A stretch of DNA of 64,000 nt, taken from assembly GCA_958510825.1 (NCBI GenBank), contig OY294044.1, positions 79,282,895-79,346,894 of the forward strand. Direction: 5' to 3'. Every line of letters begins with the position of its first letter. The stretch's first letter is position 1. This stretch comes from Brachypterus glaber (Eukaryota; Arthropoda; Insecta; Coleoptera; Kateretidae). The notes under the pieces were generated by a model, which saw only the letters and a program-made list of their open reading frames with translations, ran no database searches and was not told the DNA's origin. A program made the position numbers and the translations under genes. Below, in pieces: positions 54,489-64,000 of this stretch.

Positions 54489-54667
54489 ACACTGTAAAAA
54501 ATAAATATATAATTATACATTATTCTGCACTTAAATGCGATTCAATGCAAATACATGTAAAATTTACTAGAATTTCCATCTAATTTTACAATTTTACATG
54601 TAATTTTACAATTTTACAATTTAACACGTAATTTTAAAATTTTATATGCACATTACATGTAAAAGTA
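54489..54667 (+). mobile_element. partial CACTGTAAAAAATAA MITE
   Basis: Begins ACACTGTAAAAAATAAATAT like the next element and is rich in ACATGTAAAATT words. It lacks a proper right end and directly abuts the complete copy. Confidence 0.6.
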
Positions 54668-54959
54668 CACTGTAAAAAATAAATATGTAAAATTACACGC
54701 AGAATCATAGGTAATGGGTTTTCATAGACAGGTAAAAGTTACGAGAGTTTACATGTAATCATACGATTTCATATGAATATTACATCTAAATTACATGTCA
54801 TATTTATATAAAATTGTAAAATTATGATTTTATTTGAATATTACATCTACATTACATGTAATAAATAATAAATTGCAAAATTACATGTAAAATATCGTAA
54901 CTTTTACTTGTACCTGCAATACAACACATTACCTATGATTTTATTTATTTTTTACAGTG
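54668..54959. mobile_element. 292-bp palindromic MITE, TA-flanked
   Basis: CACTGTAAAAAATAAATA to TATTTATTTTTTACAGTG, with TA at 54666-54667 and 54960-54961. The subterminal CATAGGTAATG pairs with CATTACCTATG. The interior repeats the palindrome TTACATGTAA many times. Confidence 0.8.
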
Positions 54960-56121
54960 TACGTCAAGGCGTTTAAAAGTTGCCAAAATACGACCTTGAA
55001 TTGTTTTGAAAGCTGAGTTATTGGTCCTGTTGCAAAGAGCACTTATAGTAAATTTCTTCTTTCTAGATCGAGGCGTTTAAAAGCAAAAATATGACCTTGA
55101 ACTGTCATTTTGACAGGTGTGTCAATTGTTACAAGGAGCACATGGCACATATCATGCTTCTAGGTCGTGGTATGCAATAGTTAGCAAAATATGACCTTGA
55201 ACTTACAGCAGATATATGTATTGTGGGGGGAGAGGTAAAAAATCTCAAATCAAACTGGATAATGTTTCCCTCGGTAATTTTGACGGCAAAAGGTTGAAAG
55301 ATGACTAAAAAAAAGTATTTTCCGAGGTATTTTTCAACTCAAAAGAGCAATTTTCTTAACTCAAGATTGATGTGGTGGGACCCCATATCGACATCCCTGG
55401 TCCATACGGTGTAAACTAAGCCAAACATCAATCAGATAGATAATACTGCTGTATTTACAATAATGATTTTTTATGTACATTTGCAAATGTAGCGATAAAG
55501 ATAGGTACTATTTATTCCTACAATTGAAAAGTAAATATACTCATTAACGACATACTAACGATCGAATGTCTACATGAATATGTAAACTAGGATGGGATAA
55601 AAATTAAAGATTTTCTTTTTAGGATATTTTATTTTATTTGGCTTTGGATTATAGATTCATAAAGAGCCCCAAATAAGCTTAAAGCTTGTTCTAGGGGCTC
55701 TCCATTAATTTTGAAAAAAAAAATATTATAAAAAATAATAAATATAAGTTTTAATTTATCATTAAGCTCCGTGAATGGACGTGCTTAAGGGCGAAGCTCT
55801 ATCCCGATTGAACCTACACAGCTAAGCACAGGTTGGACGCAAGATTCTAGTTACGTTCTTTTATATTGAAAAAATACGAGTAGCCCCGAGTTACCTCAAC
55901 TAACTGTTAATTTTATCTAAGTAAGATTTTTCTAAATGAGCGAACTAAGAATATCGCTAACATCGCGTTGTACCGGCCGCTTATCAAGCAAAGAGGCCAG
56001 ACAGACAATGTTTAACCCCTTCCGCTCCTGCCTGTTTTTCAAGGTATAGGGACCTATATCAAATTAAAAAATGGAAAATGAGCTTGAGAAAGATACACTG
56101 TAGAATTTTGGGCAGAAAATA
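54960..56121. other. unassigned, with AGAGCCCC hairpin
   Basis: Between 55590 and 55990 is a moderately G+C-richer segment with a hairpin at 55661-55702 (AGAGCCCC/GGGGCTCT around ATAAGCTTAAAGCTTGTT). It looks like the noncoding end of a repeat, but I cannot assign it. Confidence 0.35.
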
Positions 56122-56834
56122 CAGTGCGGTCCAAAAGTCACCCCCCCCCCCCCTTTTAACTTTTGAACGAGTTGAGATATCGACTTCAAATTTAGAACTC
56201 TTAAATAAGACAACTAAGTAGAACTTAAACTATCTTTTAGCATATATTTGATATTTTCAGCTCTTAAAATGTGGGCATGGGGGGACATTTTTTTAAATGG
56301 AAAGGGGGGTCGTGTGATACATCATTTTAAAGCTTATAAAATTCTCTATTTAAACTAACATTTTTAAATTTTTTAAAAATGTTTTTTAAGGTTTTGATTT
56401 TTCAATTTTTTGTGCTAAAACATTCGATTTTTTATAAATTTTTATTTATGTCAACTAAAATTAGTTTAAAAGTATAATTAACATTTTTTTATGATGAAAT
56501 TAGGCATTTTTAAAAAATTATTTCTTTTTTTTTAGAGGAATTTTGACATTAATACCCATTTTCAACCCCATTTTAAACCCAAAAAAATTTTTTTTTTTAA
56601 TTTAAAAATATGAAGTTAAATGGAGAATTTTATAAGCTTTAAAATGATGTATTACACGACCCCCCTTTCCATTTAAAAAAATGTGCCTCCATGCCCACAT
56701 TTTAAGAGCTGAAAGTATTAAATATATGCTAAAAGATAGCTTAAGTTGTCTTATTTAAAAGTTCCAAGTTTGAAGTCGATATCTCAACTGGTTCAAAAGT
56801 TAAGAGGGGGGGGGGTGACTTTTGGACCGCTCTG
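56122..56834. mobile_element. 713-bp palindromic MITE with C/G-run arms, TA-flanked
   Basis: Ends CAGTGCGGTCCAAAAGTCAC and its inverse (one mismatch near the tip), with TA at 56120-56121 and 56835-56836. Arms of about 280 bp include a run of more than ten C at the left and a matching G-run at the right, plus GGGTCGTGTGATACATCATT with its inverse. No coding. Confidence 0.8.
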
Positions 56835-57564
56835 TATAATGACTTATATCCACGAAGGAATATGCGGGCTTCTACCATGCTATAAATAAGTTTAATATCT
56901 ACCTACCTAAAAATTTGGATGGAAAATGTTGGATAGTGGGTTTTCCAGAACTGGTTTTATACTGCCCAACGTGTGAAGAAAATTTTTGCTAAAAAAATAC
57001 AATGTTTTAAGGCATATTTCAACCCTGATTTTTAATTTTTTTTTGTTGTAAGAAAACTTTAATTTCAATTTGGTTAACTTTATGGTAAACCAGTGAAATA
57101 CTTGAATGAATCTCGTTTTACCGCTATCTGATAACTATAGTTAAATTAAATTGGAACAAATTTCTAATTCCGCCGAGCATACTTCTTTTTTTCTTTTGTG
57201 ATATTTAAAATAAAAATATGATTTTTTAGCCCAACCTATCGAATATGTTTGTGGACATTGAGTAGTTACTTGTATCACTTTCTAAGATGGCTTATCCGAC
57301 GTGATATTCTTTTGTTTCTGGTGTCTAAATGGCTCATTCACGAACCCGAGACATAGAAAACATGTTCCTAGATTTAGTTTTTATTCAAAATCTAATCAAG
57401 CTATAGCACGAATTTCTGTTAACACTGCTTAAACTCTGTGTTCTTTAATATTAAGTACTCGGTCATGTTTTCTGCCCAGAAAAATAAATGTTCTTCAAGA
57501 CCAACATTCTTTGCAATGATTAAAAGTAATTAAATATATATACATATACATCTCGAATAGGGTT
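56835..57564. other. unassigned
   Basis: Nothing supported. Confidence 0.3.
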
Positions 57565-57668
57565 ACTATAGCCGGCGCAATTACTATAGACGATTGTGCC
57601 TCTCACTTGCACGCATCCTGCGTTACGAAGGTTAAAGCGTAAAGTTGAGAGCGCGCTCGGCTATAGTG
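57565..57668. repeat. ACTATAGCC hairpin with GC-rich loop
   Basis: ACTATAGCCGGCGC pairs imperfectly with GCGCGCTCGGCTATAGT about 90 nt away. The loop is GC-richer than the background. It resembles the hairpins at 13341, 33360, 34001 and 37457 in layout. Confidence 0.5.
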
Positions 57669-58019
57669 AAAATTATTACTATAGTAATTTTATTCTAGCT
57701 TTTATGGACCCCTCTGAGTCTGGAAATATAGATTTTATGGTGCGGAAATGCTCCTTTTTGTTTTCTGTGGGGAAAATAGATTTAAAAAAAATGCAAAAAT
57801 CAGCCATAGAAATCTGATATTGTTAGAATTCAAATATATTCTATATATTTTGATCTTCGAATATAATAACCTTATTTTGCGGTTTTCTTTTATTCCTATG
57901 ATAAAAAAATGATTTTTTTTAAGTACAAATCAAATATTTTAGTTGTTTTGACCCTCCTGAGTTTCAATATAAAACCCCTATTTTCTATGGCGAATAATAG
58001 TAATTATATACCAAGGTAG
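57669..58019. other. unassigned, with a direct repeat of 58.5 kb
   Basis: GAAATCTGATATTGTTAGAA at about 57807 recurs as GAAATCTGATATTGTCAAAA at about 58509. Confidence 0.4.
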
Positions 58020-58470
58020 AGTAGAAATTTTTAAGATTGCGAGGCTATACTAGTCTTCTGTACCTTAGTTTATATATTATCATAGTTATTCAAATAATAA
58101 AATAAAGTATTAACAGAAATTATATTTCTTGAAATTTTCATAAAAATCAAGTAGCCTTGATCAGTGACATTTGCTCAAATAAATACTTTGAACTGACGTT
58201 TAAAAAATTAGATTTTTTTATTTTTTCATAATATTTAGCTAATTATTGATTGTATTAATTGGTAATAATTATAATTAATTATATTTAATAAATAAAAAGT
58301 TATTTAAAGCTATTTTCTTGGGTTTAGTTTAGTAAAAATTGCACAAAGAACTGAAACATCTAAAGTAACAGAAATCAATTAAAAAAATTATTATTGCTAT
58401 AGGTGAAGAAAATTGATTTTACAGTCTGAAAACATGATAAATAATGGTATGTTTAAAGCTAGTAGTGAAA
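58020..58470 (-). repeat. uninterrupted copy of the 11.4-13.4 kb repeat
   Basis: Reverse of 11460-11852 joined to 13253-13345. Here TTAATACTTTATTTTATTAT is continuous where the other copy carries the 1.4-kb CAGGG element, giving an empty-site comparison. Confidence 0.7.
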
Positions 58471-58960
58471 AAAATATATTTTTTAAAAAGTGCAAAATTC
58501 AGTGGCAGAAATCTGATATTGTCAAAAACCAATTATATTCTACCTATTTTTATATTTTGATTTCTATGTTTCGGGTTTCAATGTGACCAAAATATTGGAT
58601 CCACGCTGCATCTGGATGTGATTCTGGTTATGATCTGATATCTGATCAAAGTCCAAACGCCAAAGTCCCGTCACCGGTGATGAAATCACATCACATCCAC
58701 TTGAAATGTGAATCACTCTCCAGGTGTCCGTGTGTATACACACATATTATATGTTATAACAAAATAATGTAGGTGGGATACAAACCATTGGACACTTATA
58801 TTTTCATACATTTGGCTTGATTTTTTATATTATTCACTGGTTATCTTTAAAGTTGACATTCTTTTTAGTATGGTCATAGTTGGAATAATTTTAACGTTTT
58901 ATGAAATTTTATCTTACAATGACTGTTGTCAAACGTAATAGTCCAGTCAAATAATAAATT
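58471..58960. other. unassigned
   Basis: GTAATAGTCCAGTCAAAT near 58936 repeats the word found again at 59012. Otherwise nothing. Confidence 0.35.
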
Positions 58961-60014
58961 TAGGAAAAATAGCAATGTTAGTTAGGACGTTTTAACTAAG
59001 CAGGGCAGTATAGTCCAGTCAAATCACGAGAAATTTCTTTGTTAAATTGCAATAAATGTACAGGGCTGATATTTTAAAGGGTAGTAGTGGATGGTAACAG
59101 AACACTCCTGGTAGTTTTTCACCGATTGATTTGCGTAAGGGGTGTCGGCTATCTTGATTTTTAGGGGTGAGCTGCTTAATATGCATATTACGATAAAAAA
59201 GCATATAACCAATTTTGTTAAGGAGGAAATTTCCAACAATTTTTGCTGGAATAATTTTTTTAATATATTAATAACAAACGAGTTAATTTAAAAATAGTAA
59301 TGTTGGAGGTTAAATTGTTTTTTCCCATTTTTCAGCCAAATTATTTATCGGACAATAAAAGTGGTTATTAGCAAACTTGTAGCTCTTGAAATTCTTTATA
59401 AGTTTCACACATTATAAATTTTCAGAGGTAATTTGGTACGGTTACAGAGGACGCAACTCCACTTTCAGCGCCCACTGTAACCGTAACAAAATACTTGAAA
59501 ACGCATAATATATATATATTTATTTTTTATTTTTTTTATTTATATATAAAACTTGTAGAGAATTTCAAGAGCTACAAGTTTGTTCTTAACCACTTTTATC
59601 CTGGGATGAATAATTTCGCTGAAAAATCGAAAAAAACAATTTCACCCCCAACATGGCCATTTTTGAATATTTATAACTCGATTGTTATTAATATATTAAA
59701 AAAATGATCCAAACAAAATTATTATTATTGTAAATCTTCTCCTTTTCAAAATTGGTTATATGCATTTTTATCGTAAGATGCATATTTAGCGAGATAACCG
59801 CACTCACCCCTAAAGTTCGAGATAGCGGACACCCTTTACGCAAATCACCCGGTGAAAAACTAATAGGAGTGTTCTGTTACTATCCACTACTACCCTTTAA
59901 AATATCAGCCCGTGTACATTTATTGCAATTTAACAAAGAAATTTCTCGTGATTTGACTGGACTATACTGCCCTGCTTAGTTAAAACGTCCTAACTAACAT
60001 TGCTATTTTTCCTA
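58961..60014. mobile_element. 1.05-kb foldback element
   Basis: TAGGAAAAATAGCAATGTTAG at the left inverts at the right end. The arms continue through AGTCCAGTCAAAT, ACACTCCT and CATATAACCAATTTTG to near the centre at about 59480. One arm of the same family lies at 17092-18260. Confidence 0.75.
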
Positions 60015-60237
60015 ATCTTAGGTTAAAAACTTAAAAAAAACTGTTTGCTTAGTCATAAAGAAATAAATTTGATCAGATATAATATACCTAGTTATATATA
60101 AAATCAAAAATATATAAAAACTATATTTTATGATAACATTTTTATCCAAAACTATACTGTTTGGGGTGGAAAACTATTATCTAATATATTACCACGGTAC
60201 GTTCAGATCAATATTAAGGCAATAGAGGTCTGTACAA
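60015..60237. other. unassigned spacer
   Basis: Nothing supported. Confidence 0.3.
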
Positions 60238-61000
60238 CTAGAATTATGAAACAGAAGACGTCTACCCTATCTCTATCTCATTTGTGCACGGCACACCACT
60301 ACCAACTTAGATAAATTAAAAAAATATTGCATTTTTTTCAATTTGTAAATAAACCTAAAGAAATGAATATTTTTTGCTAAGAAATAACACTGACGATTTA
60401 ATAGTAAAATAAAGAATGAAATATAAATCCTATTAATTGTTCTTAGGTTGGTTGCTTAATCTGTTTATTTATTTACAAAACATAACCTCAAGTATGAAAA
60501 GGTAAATATGAATTTATTTCACGTTTATCATATTTATTATTAACTATATATTATTATTATATATTTTAATATCGTTACCAGTTTCTACATTTCAAGAAAT
60601 TAATTTTATGACGAGCGTTATTTCTGTTATAGCTACCAAATGCCAAGATGTTTTTACAAGGGTTGCAAAAGTCCAAACGAATTTCGCCTAGGCTTTAAAT
60701 CTAAGGTATAAAGAAAGAACTTACCTTTGGTAAACAATATTTAAATATCAAAATTCGTAAAAGTACTATAATAGTCAATAAAAACACAATATTTAGTAAA
60801 ACACACAAAAAACTGAAATCAAAACAATATGAAACGCAGCTCACACAATGACAGTGGCTAACGAAAATGGCGTTACTGACAGTGCAGCCAACATAAAACC
60901 TAGTAGATTTTTTTTTTCTTTATGTTGGTGATATTACTTCTATCCTTTTTGGGTAGAACTTTTGTCCCTGTCTAATCTAAATGGAGAAATCTCCATTACA
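60238..61000 (+). repeat. two-block repeat shared with 20576-20940
   Basis: CTAGAATTATGAAACAGAAG and CTACCCTATCTCTATCTCAT at the left, TTTTTGGGTAGAACTTTTGT and CCTGTCTAATCTAA at the right. The middle differs from the 20-kb copy. Confidence 0.55.
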
Positions 61001-61523
61001 TATTTTATTAAATCCTATTTGCCCATTTACTTTATTTTTCGGGGTTCGTATTGACTAGGGTGAATAACATATTATCTCCGATATCATATTGTTTGTACAG
61101 CAATAAACTGGCTGTAAGATTTAATAGTGTTTGCTTTACTGTGCATTTCATGGAACAACAAAAATATATTAAAAATCTATTTATTTTCATGTAAGTATTG
61201 TTAAATAATAATTATTTTATGAAAATAGTTATCTTTATAAAAAATATTGCAATGTAAAATGCCACGAGTAAAAAAAAACGAGTTAAAAAAACTTCTTCTT
61301 CTTCTTCAAAATTACCTTTTGGACACTAAATTAAAGTGACCCAAAAGGACTTAATGGTCTTAAACTCTCGTTCTTTTTGATCAGGTACAAGTATCAGAGA
61401 CTTTAAGTGAGTCTCTCTAATCGTTTCAAATAAATAAGTTTCTTCTTAGATAACCTGAAAAAAAAAAAGAAACGTGGATAACGCGAATCCGGATACATCC
61501 ACAAAAGTACATCACAAACATCA
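61001..61523. other. unassigned
   Basis: A short (CTT)n tract lies at 61290. Nothing else supported. Confidence 0.3.
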
Positions 61524-61667
61524 AATCGTCGCCTTCCTTGGAAAGGGGCTTATCTCAAAATGTATTGATGCAAAATACCGACATGACTATTGATTTGCCA
61601 ATGAACATGTCACTATGTATAAGTGTCATTTTGAGATAAGCCCCTTTGTAAGGAAGGCGACGAAATA
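61524..61667. repeat. 144-bp hairpin with ~38-bp arms
   Basis: TCGTCGCCTTCCTTGGAAAG and GGGGCTTATCTCAAAATG pair with the inverse at 61628-61666 with very few mismatches. The loop is about 66 nt. Confidence 0.7.
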
Positions 61668-61955
61668 TTTAATTGAAGCGTGAAGTGGATGAAGGTGTTA
61701 TGTAACGTTTTTTAAAATTTTGATTTTTTTTTATAAATAATGTAGGTGTAAGACCCTTCTATGATGTATCAATAATTTAGATTCTTATGAGTGACACTTA
61801 GGGATATACTGGTGGATGAAGGTGTTATGTACATTAATATTGAACCCAGTTACAACGGATGATGGTGCACATAAAGTGCACATAACACCTTTATCCGCTA
61901 GATATTCAAAAGAATCCCTGTATTTTTTTTGTCTACTATACCCATCAATAATTAA
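61668..61955. repeat. GGATGAAGGTGTTATGTA repeats
   Basis: The word occurs directly at about 61689 and 61813, and in inverse form (ACATAACACCTTTATCC) at about 61880. It may belong to a small element around the preceding hairpin. Confidence 0.45.
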
Positions 61956-62103
61956 ATGTGCCTACCAAGGGGTAAGTTGATGGTTACTAAAGCTTTACAA
62001 GTAAATTCGTCTAAAGAGAATGCTTTTAGCAACCCAAACTACCAGTCTAACTACAAAAATTATAATCGTTCTTTGTTCGATAACAATACTGATATTTATA
62101 AAG
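61956..62103 (+). CDS. candidate host exon ending at GTATGT
   Basis: A frame open from ATG at 61956 (a second ATG at 61980) runs 49 codons to a consensus donor AAAG|GTATGTAAG at 62104, after which it would stop at once. The residues near the end (ENAFSNPNYQ and LFDNNTDIYK) are compositionally less biased than the neighbouring junk. Possible acceptors are the AAG at 61969 or 61976 and the CAG at 62046. The last two are in phase with the exon at 21779, the first is not. It could be an internal exon, a first coding exon or chance. I do not recognise the protein. Confidence 0.3.
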
Positions 62104-62574
62104 GTATGTAAGATATTTGTTATTAAATTTTTGTAACAAAACTAGCATGTATTTAAAATTTATTGAAGTATGGTCCACACGGTTTGTCTGAAAGGCAATA
62201 TTATGAAATAAAAAATCCACAAAAACTGAAAAAATTGAGAAAGTTCTACTTTTTTTGAAAACTGTTACTTTTTTTACTGCTTTATATCTTGAAAGCGACC
62301 AGCGGCATTATTATACAAATTCTGAATGCATATTCCGATTTAGCATTAAATAAAAATATTTTTGGATTTTTTATTTGATTTTTAATTTTTTTTAAATTTT
62401 AATTTTATTTTTTGTTTTGTTGTTGGCTTTTAGGAGTCTTGGCATAGAGAGGAAAGTATTATTTTGTTGAAAGCGTATATTTTTTGCATGCAGTACCGTG
62501 TGCAAATTTCAATACGTTTGAAGAAAGATTGTTTTACGGGTGGAAACACCCGTTATTAAAATCGACCGTAAAAT
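62104..62574. other. unassigned
   Basis: Follows the candidate donor. Nothing supported. Confidence 0.3.
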
Positions 62575-63765
62575 CAAAAAATTTTTTTTGCATTTTCGGC
62601 TTAAGAATGTCATGAAACGTCGAGAAAATATGAAAAAAGTGGGTGTCAAAAAAATGTTTGTCTGTCTGTACGTAAACTTTTGAACGGAATGTCCGATTTG
62701 AAAAATTCTTTATCCAAACGATTCAGGACCTTTTCTATACTCGGCGCATTATCTATCTGAGTAACAAATTGGATCAAGGAAGCTATGATTAGTGGTTTAA
62801 AAATGACTTTTAGTAATATTTTTGTAGCCCATTGTGCTTTTGATAATTTTTAACATTTAGGTTAAATTGACTGTCATTTTACGTCTTACAAATAACAAAA
62901 TCTGTTTAAAAAGTAAAACTTTGTTCAAAATTATAATAAAAGTAAGTTTTTATTCATAAAGTGCTATTATAAACTTAAATTTAACATTACCAGTATTAAT
63001 TTAACCAAAAAATTCTGTTATAGTGTTTACTTCAAAAATTTATAGAGCACTGCATTATATTACTTCATTTAAACAAAATGTTTATAGATTGATGCTTTAG
63101 TTTTCTTTTTATGTACTTTTCTTGTTATTTCTTCTTGCTAAAGCAAATTATTTGGATTTTTTTATAAATGTCAAAATAATGTCTTGATTGACAATAAATT
63201 TTAAACAAGATGAAAACCTTACATAAGGAACTAAATATATTCTGCCAACCAAATAACAAGAAACAAATGACCATCAACTCAGATAGATAATGCGCGGTGT
63301 TTATTTGTGTCACATCAAATATGATTGACATTAGCGTAGGGCAAGGGGGCAAAATGGAAAAAAACTATAATTTTTAGCGATATCTCACTTATTATTTATA
63401 GTAGGGCAAATTTTTGAAAAAATGAAAAAAAAATGTTTAAGTCCCTACAAAAACATATGTGATTATGTTTATCGTAGGACTATTAGTTTCCGAGATATAG
63501 GCATTTTAATAAATTTTGATATATTTTTACATTTTTAATTACTTTTTGACACTATTAAAATTTCAATGATAAGTAAAATTAATTTCAATTAATTTTTCTT
63601 TTAATAAATTTCTGGTAATGGTGCGGCCAGAAAACCAATTCGATAAAGCTACCATACAAAGAAAATACAAAAGGATATGGTCCAAAATTACAGGAAAAGT
63701 GAAGTCAGTTTGATATTTTATAAACTTATTATTTTTCCACTCGTCTGGAAAAGGCACCCGTTTCG
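62575..63765 (-). repeat. interrupted copy of the 38.9-39.5 kb repeat
   Basis: Reverse-oriented match to 38935-39460 in three pieces: about 62575-62740, 63300-63570 and 63680-63765. The pieces are separated by two insertions. Family words include TGTCATGAAACGTCGAGAAA, AATGTCCGATTTG, AGCGATATCTCACTTATTAT and GAGATATAGGCATTTTAA. Confidence 0.65.
62740..63299. mobile_element. insertion with GCGCATTATCTATCTGAGT inverted ends
   Basis: Perfect 19-bp inverted ends (62744-62762 and 63277-63295). The sequence between is absent from the uninterrupted family copy at 39290, where GACGTAAACAGAAAAGGTCC is continuous. The interior is A+T-rich and noncoding. Confidence 0.6.
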
Positions 63766-64000
63766 TAATTGTTTCTTTACGTTTGTTTGTATTATACGGT
63801 AGTTTAGAATTTTCTAAAATTTTCAAAACTCGTCCCAATTATTTTCTTTTTGTTTTTAACAAAAAGAAAATTAAAAAAAAAATTTTGAATTATTTTGAAT
63901 TATTTTTTTTTATTTTTTGAATTTTTTAAATTTTTTTTGTATTTTTTTTTAATATTTGGAAAACTACAATATACTAAATAAACTTAAGACGATATTATCT
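63766..64000. other. unassigned A+T-rich end
   Basis: Long T and A runs, no feature. Confidence 0.3.

Noticed and set aside
59495..59979. Coding frames of 70-75 codons in the 1.05-kb foldback
   Set aside because: They lie in palindrome arms with mirrored frames on the other strand, as expected by chance.

Overview
This is a roughly 70% A+T, intron- and repeat-dominated stretch of an arthropod (most likely insect) nuclear genome. The grounds are the absence of any bacterial-type gene packing, GT-AG bounded candidate exons, Ty3/gypsy and non-LTR retroelements, a tRNA-derived SINE, and an extreme density of palindromic miniature elements (MITEs) with TA, TTA or 8-bp target duplications. I cannot name the species.

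Host gene signal is sparse. A 66-bp exon at 21779-21844 has a clean acceptor, a start codon, 20 codons and a GTAAG donor. A CpG-richer segment at 240-457 ending in GTAAGG could be its 5' noncoding first exon, which would make the first 21 kb one large intron. A third exon candidate lies at 61956-62103 and ends at GTATGT. No other host exon could be supported.

Layout: 1-10 kb holds a fully palindromic TA-flanked MITE, a head-to-head inverted pair of ~1.1-kb elements built from chains of ATCTTG/CAAGAT motifs (the second interrupted by a 5'-truncated LINE carrying a reverse transcriptase reading frame), and repeated copies of a palindromic MITE with 8-bp duplications. 10-13.4 kb holds a dead LINE 3' end (RNase H plus zinc knuckle, 11-bp duplication) and a 1.4-kb CAGGG-ended element inserted into a repeat whose uninterrupted copy sits at 58 kb. 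14.8-24.8 kb is a series of nested palindromes, a dimeric MITE, an insertion with 49-bp perfect arms, and a SINE. 26-29.7 kb holds a 2.7-kb inverted-repeat structure enclosing a second dead LINE end, then a third copy of the ATCTTG-array element. 30-42 kb is accessory repeats (G/C homopolymer-rich pieces, a TA-flanked 708-bp MITE, a tandem/inverted repeat with GC-rich hairpins, a TTA-flanked palindrome). 42206-52446 is a complete Ty3/gypsy retrotransposon on the minus strand with unusually long 2147-bp LTRs and an open 1603-residue gag-pol. 52.4-64 kb is more MITEs and foldback elements.

The only evidently intact coding unit is the gypsy gag-pol (capsid/nucleocapsid, protease, reverse transcriptase, RNase H, integrase). 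LTRs at a constant 8094-bp offset with no difference noticed on reading, a CAAT target duplication, a primer-binding site and a polypurine tract indicate a recent insertion. Everything else that encodes protein motifs is truncated or broken. The many short open frames elsewhere are chance frames in A+T-rich repeats and are not annotated.
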